Of a stretch of DNA of 64,000 nt, positions 55,873 through 64,000 are shown in pieces. Below the pieces are notes generated by a model that saw only the letters and a program-made list of their open reading frames with translations, made no database searches and was not told where the DNA came from. The stretch comes from Kitasatospora cinereorecta (GTDB lineage: Bacteria > Actinomycetota > Actinomycetes > Streptomycetales > Streptomycetaceae), in the NCBI RefSeq assembly GCF_024172095.1, contig NZ_JAMZDX010000001.1:276001-340000 (forward strand). The letters run 5' to 3'. Position 1 is the stretch's first letter. Each line of letters begins with the position of its first letter. The position numbers were made by a program, and so were the translations under genes.

Positions 55873-57162
55873 TCAACCGTGCGAGGCGGCGCCGGCCGGC
55901 TGCGGACGGAGCGGCACGCTCCTGGCCACGGTACGGGTCGCCGCGCTCGGGGCCACCAGCAGTCGCCGGAGAGTGACCAGCGCCACCAGGCCGAGCCCGG
56001 CGCCGACCATCGGCACCACGAAGCCGGCCGACGGGCCGCCGTGGTCGATCAGCTGGCCGGCGGCGGTGGAGCCGACCGCCAGGCCCAGGCCGATCGCGCC
56101 GGTCAGCCAGGTGAACGCCTCGGTCTTGGCGCCGTCCGCGACCAGGGTTTCGACCAGGGTGTAGCCGGTGATCAGGGTCGGGGCGATGGCCAGGCCGCAG
56201 AACAGGCCGGCGACGGCCAGCGCGGTCAGGTTGGGCATGGCCCACAGGGTGGAGCAGCCGAGCACCAGCAGGGCGTAGCAGCCGAGCATGCGCTGCCGGG
56301 CGGAGTGCTTCCAGGCGACCATGCCGTACAGCACGCCGGCCAGCATGGAGCCGCCGGCGAAGACGCCGTACACGGTGCCGCTCATGCCGGCCCGGCCGAC
56401 CGACTCGGCGAAGGCGGTGACCGAGACCTGCATGGCGCCGAAGACGGTGCCGACGCCCAGGAAGGCGCCGACCAGCAGCCGGACGCCCGGGTTGGCCAGG
56501 GCGGAGGCGCGCTTGGTGCCGGCCTCGGGGGTCTTCAGGGCCGGGGCGGTGGAGCGCCGGGTGGCGAAGGCCAGGCCGCCGACCACGGTCAGCGCGGCCT
56601 CGGCGATCAGGCCGGCGGCGGGGGTGACGCCGGTGGCGATGGCGGTGGCCAGCACCGGGCCGACCACGAAGGTGAACTCGTCGGTGACCGACTCGAAGGC
56701 GAAGGCGGTGTTCAGGGTGGCCGGCCGGTCGGACAGCTTGGCGACCCAGCGGGCCCGGACCATGGCGCCGATCTGCGGGACCGAGGCGCCGGCCGGAACG
56801 GCGGCCAGGAACAGGGTCCACACCGGGGCGTGGCCGAGGGCCAGCGCGATCAGCGCGCCGACCGACAGCGCGTGCACCACGACGCTGGGGACCAGCACCG
56901 CGGCCTGCCCGTAGCGGTCGGCCAGCCGGCCGGTCTGCGGCCCGATCAGGGCCTGCGCGACGGCGGAGACGGCGGCCACCGCGCCGGCGACGCCGTACGA
57001 GCCGTTGGTGTCGAGCACCAGCAGCACGATGCCCAGGCTGAGCATCGCGTACGGCAGGCGGGCGGCGAAGGCGGGGACCAGGAAGGTCAGGGCGCGCGGA
57101 GTGCGCAGAAGGGTGCCGTAGCCGGCACGGGTGGGGTTGTCGACCGTCGGGCGGGCCGCCAC
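55873..57162 (-). CDS. MFS transporter
   Basis: A 429-residue, 12-helix major facilitator from GTG 57162. The loop GRLADRYGQAAVLVPSVV (about residues 78-95) is the MFS motif A region, and a second motif A-like loop precedes TM8. It differs in family from the MFS protein at 6-7 kb (longer central loop with ALKTPEAGTKRAS). Substrate unknown. The 268 bp upstream are AT-richer than the surroundings, with a possible -10 TACAAT (minus strand, 57360-57365) but no matched -35. Confidence 0.88.
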   Translation of the reverse strand: MAARPTVDNPTRAGYGTLLRTPRALTFLVPAFAARLPYAMLSLGIVLLVLDTNGSYGVAGAVAAVSAVAQALIGPQTGRLADRYGQAAVLVPSVVVHALSVGALIALALGHAPVWTLFLAAVPAGASVPQIGAMVRARWVAKLSDRPATLNTAFAFESVTDEFTFVVGPVLATAIATGVTPAAGLIAEAALTVVGGLAFATRRSTAPALKTPEAGTKRASALANPGVRLLVGAFLGVGTVFGAMQVSVTAFAESVGRAGMSGTVYGVFAGGSMLAGVLYGMVAWKHSARQRMLGCYALLVLGCSTLWAMPNLTALAVAGLFCGLAIAPTLITGYTLVETLVADGAKTEAFTWLTGAIGLGLAVGSTAAGQLIDHGGPSAGFVVPMVGAGLGLVALVTLRRLLVAPSAATRTVARSVPLRPQPAGAASHG

Positions 57163-57430
57163 GGTCGGTCCTCTCTGCTGCCTGGTAGCGCGGCCGGGGG
57201 TACGGGTGGGCCCCGACGGCGCCGAGAGTCGTCCTCTCGCGCGTCGACCGGGGTAGATACCGCGCCCGGGAAGGTCACCGGGCCACAGCCGCCGAGCGGT
57301 CGCGCCAACTCTGCATCAGGCAGATGTTGCGGGTTCAATCATTCGTGATGTCTGCCTTCATTGTAGCGGCCTCTAGCCAAAAATGCCTCTCAATGCAAGG
57401 TGTACATCCGACGAACCGTCAGTCCCGTGC

Positions 57431-58915
57431 TCACCGCCCGTACAGCCAGCCCGCCAGCTTGCCGCCCTTGTCCACCGCCCGCAGCCGCCGTTCGGCCGCC
57501 TCGCCCACCTCGTCGGTGGTGACCACCAGGAGTTCGTCGCCCTCGCGCAGCACGGTGGCCTTGTCGGGGACGAAGCTGCTGCCGTCGCGGACCACCAGGG
57601 TGACCGCGGCGCCCTTGGGCAGGCGCAGCTCGCTCACCTCGACGCCGGAGATCCGCGAGCCGCGGGCCAGCGCGACCGAGAGCAGGTGGCCGTGGAGCTT
57701 CTCCAACGGCGCGGACTCGATGTCCAGGTCCTGGCCGAGGTCGCCCTCGCCGATCCGCAGCCGGCGGGCCACCAGCGGCAGGGTGGGGCCCTGCAGCAGG
57801 GTGAAGACCACGACCAGGATGAAGACCACGTTGAAGACCTGCTGGGCGGCGGCCACCCCGGCCACCAGCGGGATGGTGGCCAGCACGATGGGCACCGCGC
57901 CGCGCAGTCCGGCCCAGCTGAGCAGGGCCTGCTCGCGCCAGGGGATCCGGAACGGGGTCATGGTGAGCAGCACCGAGGCGGGCCGGGCCACGAAGACCAG
58001 TACCGCGCCGACCACCAGCGCGGGCACCACGGCCGAGCGCATGGTGGCGGGGGTGCAGAGCAGGCCGAGGACCACGAACATGCCGATCTGGCCGATCCAG
58101 GCCAGTCCGTCGGCGAAGCCGCGGACCGCCGGGCCGTGCGGCAGCTTGGCGTTGCCGAGCACCACCGAGGCGATGTAGGCGGCCAGGAAGCCGGAGCTGT
58201 GCAGCAGCGCGCCGCCCGCGTAGGCGAGCACGATCAGCGCCAGCACGGCGATCGGGTAGAGGCCGGAGGAGGGCAGCGCGACCCGCCGCACGCCGTAGGC
58301 GCCGAGCCGGCCGACCGTGTAGCCGACGGCCGCGCCGACGATCAGCTCGACCAGGATGGTGCCGACCAGGACGTACCAGGGGTCGAGCTCGCCGGCGGTG
58401 GCGAAGGCCACCACCAGGATGACCACCGGCGCGTCGTTGAAGCCGGACTCGGCCTCCAGCAGGCCGGTCAGCCGCTTGGGCAGCGGCACCATCCGCAGCA
58501 CCGAGAAGACCGCGGCCGCGTCGGTGGAGGAGACGATCGCGCCGAGCAGCAGCGAGGTGCGCCAGTCCAGCCCGACCAGCCAGTGGGCGCCGGCGGCGGT
58601 GACGAAGACGCTGATCGCCACGCCGACGGTGGCCAGCACGGTGGCGGCCGGCATCACCGGCTTGACCTCCTGCCACCGGGTCTTCAGGCCGCCCTCGGCG
58701 AGGATCACCACCAGGGCGGCGTAGCCGAGCACCTGGGTGAGTTCGGCGTTGTTGAAGCTGATGCCCACGCCGTTCTGGCCGAGGGCGACGCCGATGCCGA
58801 GGTAGATCAGCAGGCTGGGGAGCCCTGACCGGGTGGAGACCCGGACGGCGACCACCGCGACCAGCAGGATCACGGAAACCTCTAGGAGGAACTGGTTCAG
58901 GTGGTCAACGGTCAC
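57431..58915 (-). CDS. Potassium/proton antiporter (CPA1, NhaP2/CvrA-like)
   Basis: A 494-residue protein from GTG 58915. About twelve helices are followed by a cytoplasmic RCK_C (TrkA-C) domain (about 400-480; VEVSELRLPKGAAVTLVVRD, then REGDELLVVTTDE). Antiporter features are AIVSSTDAAAVFSVLR (about residues 127-142) and LEAESGFNDAPVVI with the key Asp pair. It exchanges K+ (or Na+) for H+ and the RCK domain senses ligand or ions. The start has a weak ribosome binding site. It diverges from the penicillin-acylase gene. Confidence 0.9.
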   Translation of the reverse strand: MTVDHLNQFLLEVSVILLVAVVAVRVSTRSGLPSLLIYLGIGVALGQNGVGISFNNAELTQVLGYAALVVILAEGGLKTRWQEVKPVMPAATVLATVGVAISVFVTAAGAHWLVGLDWRTSLLLGAIVSSTDAAAVFSVLRMVPLPKRLTGLLEAESGFNDAPVVILVVAFATAGELDPWYVLVGTILVELIVGAAVGYTVGRLGAYGVRRVALPSSGLYPIAVLALIVLAYAGGALLHSSGFLAAYIASVVLGNAKLPHGPAVRGFADGLAWIGQIGMFVVLGLLCTPATMRSAVVPALVVGAVLVFVARPASVLLTMTPFRIPWREQALLSWAGLRGAVPIVLATIPLVAGVAAAQQVFNVVFILVVVFTLLQGPTLPLVARRLRIGEGDLGQDLDIESAPLEKLHGHLLSVALARGSRISGVEVSELRLPKGAAVTLVVRDGSSFVPDKATVLREGDELLVVTTDEVGEAAERRLRAVDKGGKLAGWLYGR

Positions 58916-59089
58916 GCAGGGGCACCTCGAGGCAGGCTGGGGGCGGCTGACGTATCCAGGGATCGTTACTCAGGCTAACATTTTACCTGATCTTTGAACT
59001 AGAGGGCTCCCCCGTGCACCCCCTCCAGATCGCCCGCCCTAATGTGGTGGACTGTCACGGCCGCAGTCACCCTCGCCACAAGGATTCGG

Positions 59090-61813
59090 ATGCCCCGCTC
59101 GAAGAAGTTCCGGCGCGCTCGTCTGACCGTGATCGTGCTGGCCGTGCTGCTGGTGGCGGGTGTCACCGGCAGCGGCTGGTGGGCCGTGGACACCGTCCGC
59201 TCCTCGTTCCCCGAGGTGACCGGCACCGTCCGGGTCGCCGGCATGTCCGCCCCCGTCGACGTGAAGCGCGACGACAAGGGCGTCCCGCAGCTGTACGCGG
59301 ACACCGACGCCGACCTGTTCCGCGCCCAGGGCTACGTCCAGGCCCAGGACCGCTTCTGGGAGATGGACGTCCGCCGGCACATCACCGCCGGGCGGCTCTC
59401 CGAGATGTTCGGCTCCGGCCAGGTGGACACCGACGCCTTCCTGCGCACCATGGGCTGGCGCCAGGTCGCGCAGCAGGAGTACGACACCGTGCTCTCGGAG
59501 GACACCAAGAAGAACCTCCAGGCGTACACCGACGGCGTCAACGCCTGGCTGAACGAGCACCCCGGCGGGGCCGGCGCCTCGCTGGAGTACGCCCTGCTCG
59601 GCGCGGTGAACAGCGGCTACCAGCCGGAGAAGTGGGACCCGGTCGACTCGGTGGCCTGGCTCAAGGCGATGGCCTGGAACCTCTCCGGCAACCTGCAGGA
59701 GGAGATCGACCGCTCCCTGCTGGCCCAGGACTTCACCCCGGACAAGATCGCCCAGCTCTACCCGGCCTACCCGTACGAGCGCAACGGCACCATCGTGAAG
59801 ACCGGCACCGTCGCCGGCGACGGCAGCTACAAGCCCGCCGACGGTTCCGCCGCCCCCGCCGCCACCCCGGCCGCCCAGGCCCGCCCGGCGACCGGCAACC
59901 TGCTCGACGACCTCTCCGGCCGGATCGCCGCGATGCCGCAGCTGCTCGGCCCGCAGGGCCAGGGCATCGGCTCCAACTCCTGGGTGGTCGGCGGCGCCTT
60001 CACCACCACCGGCAAGCCGCTGCTGGCCAACGACCCGCACCTCGGCCCGGGCATGCCGTCCATCTGGTACCAGATGGGCCTGCACTGCCGGAGCGTCTCC
60101 AAGACCTGCAACTACGACACCGCCGGCTACACCTTCGCGGGCATGCCCGGCGTGGTCATCGGCCACAACGCCAACATCGCCTGGGGCTTCACCAACCTCG
60201 GCGCCGACGTTACCGACCTCTACCTGGAGAAGGTGACCGGCCCGGACACCTACCAGGTCGACGGCAAGGACGTGGCGTTCAAGACCCGCAAGGAGACCAT
60301 CAAGGTCGCCGGCGGCGCGGACCGCACCATCACCGTCCGCACCACCCAGGACGGGCTGCCGCTGATCTCCGACCAGAGCTCCGAGCAGCAGAACGTCGGC
60401 AAGTACGCCCCGGCCGGCAACACCGCCCCCGACCGCGCGGCCGGCTACGGCGTCGCGCTGCAGTGGACCGCGCTGACCCCCGGCAGGACCATGGAGTCGG
60501 TCTTCAAGCTCGACCGCGCCGCCAACTGGGCGGACTTCCAGTCCGCCGCGCAGGACTTCGCCGTCCCCGCGCAGAACCTGATCTACGCCGACACCAAGAA
60601 CAACATCGGCTACCAGGCCCCGGGCATGATCCCGATCCGGGCCAAGGGCGACGGCACCGTCCCCGTCCCCGGCTGGGACCCCAGCTACAAGTGGACCGGC
60701 TACATCCCGTTCAAGTCGCTGCCCTACAGCTACAACCCGCAGGCCGGCTACATCGTCACCGCCAACCAGGCCGTGGTCGACCCGAGCTACAAGCCGCTGC
60801 TCACCAAGGACTGGGAGTACGGCACCCGGGCCAAGGAGATCACCGACCAGATCCAGGACAAGCTGAAGAACGGCGGCAGGATCTCGGTCGACGACATGCA
60901 GGCCATGCAGCTGGACAACACCAGCGTGATGGCCAAGACCCTGGTGCCGCTGCTGCTCCAGGTGCAGGTCTCCGACCCGTACGTCCGCGAGGCCCAGGAC
61001 CTGCTCAAGGACTGGAACTTCCGGCAGGACGCCGACTCGGCCGCCGCCGCGTACTACAACGGCGTCTGGCGCCAGCTGCTGATGCTCGCCTTCGGCCAGA
61101 AGTTCCCGGCCGACCTGCGGGCCGAGGGCGACTGCCTGCTGGTCCGCCAGAAGACCAACTCCACGCTGCCCGACGACGCCCTCAACGGCGCCGCGCAGGC
61201 GGTCACCGAGTGCGGCACCCGCAAGGCCTCCCAGGCCCAGCCGGACGGCGGCGACCGCTGGATGGAGGTGGTCCGCCAGCAGCTGGCCCAGCCCGACAGC
61301 TCGTGGTGGGAGTACATCGACTCCGACCACATCCCGCAGAAGGGCCTGAACAACCTGCTCGCCGAGGCCCTGAAGGACGCCCGCCAGGACCTCACCTCGC
61401 GGCTCGGCAAGGACATCAAGACCTGGAGCTGGGGCCGGCTGCACACGCTGACCCTCAAGGAGGCCACGCTCGGCTCCGACGACTCCTCGATCGCCTCCGG
61501 CGTGGTCCACAAGCTGCTCAACCGCGGCCCGTACAAGCTGGCCGGCGGCACCGCCGCGGTGGACGCGGCCGGCTGGAACGCCGCCGCCGGCTACCAGGTC
61601 GACTGGATCCCGTCGATGCGCATGGTCGTCGACCTGAACAACTTCGACGGCTCCCGCTGGATCAACGTCGGCGGCGCCTCCGGCCACGCCTTCCACCCCA
61701 ACTACAACGACCAGACCGAGCTCTGGGCCAAGGGCGAGCTGTTGCCCTGGGCCTGGACCCCGGACGCGGTCGGCCAGGCCGCGAAGAACGTGATGACCCT
61801 CACGGCCGGCTGA
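59090..61813 (+). CDS. Penicillin-acylase family Ntn-hydrolase
   Basis: About 907 residues from ATG 59090 (AAGGA 5 nt upstream; an upstream ATG at 59042 lacks a site). A signal or anchor helix (RARLTVIVLAVLLVAGVTGS, about 9-28) sends it to the exterior. An alpha chain is followed by a spacer (Ala/Pro-rich, about 255-275). Then comes the autocatalytic cut site GSNSWVVGG, with Ser295 as the N-terminal nucleophile of the beta chain. PHLGPGMPSIWYQM and GHNANIAWGFTNLGADV follow. The family cleaves amides such as beta-lactams or acyl-homoserine lactones; the true substrate is unknown. Confidence 0.9.
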   Translation: MPRSKKFRRARLTVIVLAVLLVAGVTGSGWWAVDTVRSSFPEVTGTVRVAGMSAPVDVKRDDKGVPQLYADTDADLFRAQGYVQAQDRFWEMDVRRHITAGRLSEMFGSGQVDTDAFLRTMGWRQVAQQEYDTVLSEDTKKNLQAYTDGVNAWLNEHPGGAGASLEYALLGAVNSGYQPEKWDPVDSVAWLKAMAWNLSGNLQEEIDRSLLAQDFTPDKIAQLYPAYPYERNGTIVKTGTVAGDGSYKPADGSAAPAATPAAQARPATGNLLDDLSGRIAAMPQLLGPQGQGIGSNSWVVGGAFTTTGKPLLANDPHLGPGMPSIWYQMGLHCRSVSKTCNYDTAGYTFAGMPGVVIGHNANIAWGFTNLGADVTDLYLEKVTGPDTYQVDGKDVAFKTRKETIKVAGGADRTITVRTTQDGLPLISDQSSEQQNVGKYAPAGNTAPDRAAGYGVALQWTALTPGRTMESVFKLDRAANWADFQSAAQDFAVPAQNLIYADTKNNIGYQAPGMIPIRAKGDGTVPVPGWDPSYKWTGYIPFKSLPYSYNPQAGYIVTANQAVVDPSYKPLLTKDWEYGTRAKEITDQIQDKLKNGGRISVDDMQAMQLDNTSVMAKTLVPLLLQVQVSDPYVREAQDLLKDWNFRQDADSAAAAYYNGVWRQLLMLAFGQKFPADLRAEGDCLLVRQKTNSTLPDDALNGAAQAVTECGTRKASQAQPDGGDRWMEVVRQQLAQPDSSWWEYIDSDHIPQKGLNNLLAEALKDARQDLTSRLGKDIKTWSWGRLHTLTLKEATLGSDDSSIASGVVHKLLNRGPYKLAGGTAAVDAAGWNAAAGYQVDWIPSMRMVVDLNNFDGSRWINVGGASGHAFHPNYNDQTELWAKGELLPWAWTPDAVGQAAKNVMTLTAG

Positions 61814-61837
61814 CGCCCGGCACGGCCTGCCGGCCGC

Positions 61838-62425
61838 TCACAGGCGCAGCACCCCCGCGGGGGTGACCACCGCGTCGACCGGCAGGTCGTGCTCCTCGGC
61901 CGGAACGGCGTCGAGGAGTTCGTGCTCGTACAGCAGGGTGGCCAGCAGCGGGCGGGCTCCCGCCCGGGCCAACCGGGCCAGCACCCGGTCGTAGCTGCCG
62001 CCGCCGCGGCCCAGCCGGATGCCCCGGCGGTCCACCGCCAGGCCCGGCAGCAGCACCAGCCCCGCCCCGCAGACCGCCTCGGGGCCCAGCCGCGGCCCGG
62101 TCGGCTCCAGCAGCCCGCGGGCCGCCGGGGCGAGCGCCGCCCGGCCGGTGTAGGCGGCCCAGTCGAGGTCGTTGTCGGGCAGCAGCACCGGCAGCAGCAC
62201 CCGCACCCCGCGCCCGAGCAGCGCGTCCAGCAGCGGCCCGGTCCCCGGCTCCCCGCCGACCGACACGTACGCCGCCACCACCGAACCCGGATCCGCCAGC
62301 GCCGCCGCGGGCCCCGCCAGGGCGGCCGCCGCCGCCGCGCGAGCCGCCGGGTCGAGCGAGCGACGCTCCGCCAGCAACCGTGACCTCAGCGCGGTCTTGT
62401 CGTTGGGCAAAGGATTGGCACTCAA
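61838..62425 (-). CDS. 5-formyltetrahydrofolate cyclo-ligase
   Basis: A 195-residue enzyme starting at TTG 62425, with GGAG 5-6 nt upstream. It converts 5-formyl-THF to 5,10-methenyl-THF with ATP. Family motifs are KTALRSRLLAERRSL at the start, VLLPVLLPDNDLDW in the middle, and GIRLGRGGGSYDRVLA (about residues 133-148), the ATP/folate loop. TTG starts are rare; here the ribosome binding site supports it. It faces the end of the acylase gene. Confidence 0.93.
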   Translation of the reverse strand: MSANPLPNDKTALRSRLLAERRSLDPAARAAAAAALAGPAAALADPGSVVAAYVSVGGEPGTGPLLDALLGRGVRVLLPVLLPDNDLDWAAYTGRAALAPAARGLLEPTGPRLGPEAVCGAGLVLLPGLAVDRRGIRLGRGGGSYDRVLARLARAGARPLLATLLYEHELLDAVPAEEHDLPVDAVVTPAGVLRL

Positions 62426-62485
62426 AGGATCTCCCCAGCTCGCGTCGACAACGGTGACACGAGCCTGACACGCAGAGGCCGCCCC

Positions 62486-63469
62486 ATGTCCACCTCGCTC
62501 CTGCTCCAGGCGCTGGCCGGGCTGAGCGCACCCGCGCTGGCCGCCGCCGGCTGGTCCGGGCTGCGCCTGCGCCGGTCCACCGCGGCCGCCGCGGCACGCG
62601 AGGCCGAACTACGGCAGCGGCTCGGCGACCTCGAGGGCGAGCGGGACGAGCTCCGCCGCACCGCCTCCTGCGACCCGCTCACCGGCGTCTGGAACTACCG
62701 CCACCTCCAGATCACCCTCGACCGCGAGATCGAGCGCAGCCGCCGCGCCGAGGCGGCCGCCGCCGAACCCCGCCCGCTCGCCCTGCTGATGCTCCGGATC
62801 GACGGCTTCGAGCCGGTGGTCGCCGAGCACGGCCGGGCCCGGGCCGGCGCCATGCTCCGCGACCTCGCCCAGCGCCTCAGCGTGGAGATCCGCCGCTCGG
62901 ACACCTTCGGCCGGTACGGCGGCGAGGAGTTCCTGGTGCTGCTGCCGGACACCGGCGTCGAGGGCGCGATCCACGTCGCCGAACGGCTCTGCTGGTCCGT
63001 CCGCCGCCACCGCCTGCTCGACTTCTCGCCCGCCGCCCCCGCCGAGCAGCGCCCGGCCGGGCGCAACGGCCTCACCGCCGCCGTCGGCATCGCCGTGCTG
63101 CCCCGCGACGGCGGGCACGCCGCCCCGCTACTGCGCGCCGCCGACCAGGCCCTGGCCGACGCCCGCGCCGCCGGCGGCGACTGCTGGCGCGGCGCCACCC
63201 GCCCGGGCGCCGCCGCGGCGGCCCAGGGCACCGCCCCGGTCACCGGCACCGCCCCGGACACCGGCACCGCCCTGGTCACCGGCACCGGCAGCGGCGGCGA
63301 GCGCCCGGCGCCGGAGTTCGACCGCCCGGCGCCGGAGCGGGCTCCCGGCGGGAAATCCGGCGACGCGACGCCGGGTAAGGTGTCCGCTTGTGCCGATGAG
63401 GCCCCTCTCACCTCGCCCGGCACGACTCATGCGGCTGCGGGGGCGGCCGCGCGAGACGGGGTTTCATGA
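62486..63469 (+). CDS. GGDEF-domain diguanylate cyclase
   Basis: A 327-residue protein from ATG 62486. One N-terminal hydrophobic segment (about residues 5-26) and a short coiled coil (EAELRQRLGDLEGERDELRR, about 39-58) precede the GGDEF domain. That domain has an intact active site GGEEF (YGGEEFLVLLPD) and an RRSD inhibitory I-site exactly five residues before it, so it should make cyclic di-GMP with feedback control. The C-terminal 100 residues are low-complexity with TGTAP/TGTAL repeats. No sensor domain such as PAS is present. It lies 53 bp before galU. Confidence 0.88.
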   Translation: MSTSLLLQALAGLSAPALAAAGWSGLRLRRSTAAAAAREAELRQRLGDLEGERDELRRTASCDPLTGVWNYRHLQITLDREIERSRRAEAAAAEPRPLALLMLRIDGFEPVVAEHGRARAGAMLRDLAQRLSVEIRRSDTFGRYGGEEFLVLLPDTGVEGAIHVAERLCWSVRRHRLLDFSPAAPAEQRPAGRNGLTAAVGIAVLPRDGGHAAPLLRAADQALADARAAGGDCWRGATRPGAAAAAQGTAPVTGTAPDTGTALVTGTGSGGERPAPEFDRPAPERAPGGKSGDATPGKVSACADEAPLTSPGTTHAAAGAAARDGVS

Positions 63470-63522
63470 CCGCTTCACTCCGCTCTCAGCCGGGCGGAAC
63501 CACGTCTTAGTAAGGTCAACGC

Positions 63523-64000
63523 ATGACGAAGACGCACGCACGCACCCCTGTCACCAAGGCCGTCGTCCCGGCCGCCGGCCTGGGAACCCGCTTCCTCCCG
63601 GCGACCAAGGCGACCCCCAAGGAGATGCTGCCGGTCGTCGACAAGCCCGCCATCCAGTACGTCGTCGAGGAGGCCGCCGCCGCCGGCCTGTCCGACATAC
63701 TGATGGTGACCGGCCGCAACAAGCGTGCGCTCGAGGACCACTTCGACCGGGCCTACGAGCTGGAGGAGCTGCTCACCCGCAAGGGTGACCACGACCGCCT
63801 GCGCCGCGTCCAGGAGTCGGTCCAGCTCGCCAACATGCACTACGTCCGCCAGGGCGACCCCAAGGGCCTCGGCCACGCCGTCTCGGTCGCCGAGCAGCAC
63901 GTCGCCGGCCAGCCCTTCGCCGTCCTGCTCGGCGACGACCTGATCGACCCGCGCGACCCGCTGCTCTCCCGCATGATCGAGGTCCAGCAGGAGCTCGGCG
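63523..64000 (+). CDS. galU: UTP-glucose-1-phosphate uridylyltransferase, 5' part
   Basis: The first 159 codons, running past the window end, from ATG 63523 with AAGG upstream. The nucleotide-binding signature [20 protein letters not shown] (about residues 14-33) and [18 protein letters not shown] are diagnostic of bacterial GalU, and LLGDDLIDP is the metal site. It makes UDP-glucose for polysaccharides and cell-wall glycans. Truncated here by the window edge, not by mutation. Confidence 0.95.
   Translation, partial: MTKTHARTPVTKAVVPAAGLGTRFLPATKATPKEMLPVVDKPAIQYVVEEAAAAGLSDILMVTGRNKRALEDHFDRAYELEELLTRKGDHDRLRRVQESVQLANMHYVRQGDPKGLGHAVSVAEQHVAGQPFAVLLGDDLIDPRDPLLSRMIEVQQELG

Noticed and set aside
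59039..61696. Long minus-strand open frame opposite the penicillin-acylase gene
   Set aside because: It is a mirror of a gene with an identifiable catalytic Ser and signal segment; no domain is visible in the mirror.

Overview
This 64 kb window is a stretch of core chromosome from a high-GC actinomycete. It looks like Streptomycetaceae (Streptomyces or Kitasatospora). The grounds are the very GC-rich codon use with many GTG starts and stop/start overlaps, a complete 14-gene nuoA-N operon, an hrdD-type group 2 sigma factor, a fused two-domain FO synthase (F420 pathway), an Scr1-like HTH regulator paired with a DUF397 protein, and a Rex-type operator in front of nuo. Assignments come from reading the sequence; no database search was possible.

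Region 1 (1-4.7 kb) is a tight run of uncharacterised genes matching the families I know as SCO2524, SCO2523 (variant P-loop ATPase), SCO2522 and SCO2521, followed by a two-TM coiled-coil protein of unknown function. This is the best candidate for an undescribed system. Region 2 (4.7-30.3 kb) is respiratory: a geranylgeranyl-reductase-family flavoprotein, an MFS transporter, a DUF2278 protein, a long regulatory region with a Rex box and two 16-bp direct repeats, nuoA-N, a Uma2-type protein, a polyprenyl diphosphate synthase (probably the menaquinone side chain), an orphan LuxR-type response regulator, and korAB (2-oxoacid:ferredoxin oxidoreductase). Side-chain synthesis, a possible quinone reductase, complex I and a ferredoxin-reducing enzyme therefore sit together.

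Region 3 (30.3-45.7 kb) is mixed: a divergent HxlR/NmrA pair, RarD, an orphan solute-binding protein, a VapBC-like toxin-antitoxin pair, an exported LolA/RseB-like protein, fbiC, an ADP-ribosylglycohydrolase, the HTH/DUF397 pair, a GPP34 (GOLPH3-like) protein and a D-Ala-D-Ala carboxypeptidase with an unusually long cytoplasmic N-terminus.

Region 4 (45.7-64 kb) is rich in envelope functions: a YihY-type membrane protein, polyprenol-phosphate-mannose synthase next to a GT-C glycosyltransferase, tRNA-Arg(CCT), a LapA-domain protein, a MurJ-family flippase, a PAP2 phosphatase, hrdD behind a perfect sigma-R-type promoter, mscL, a truncated gene with two DnaA boxes upstream, FmdB, an MFS transporter, a K+/H+ antiporter, a penicillin-acylase-family hydrolase, 5-formyl-THF cyclo-ligase, a GGDEF protein and the start of galU. 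There is no CRISPR array, insertion sequence, integrase or rRNA operon.
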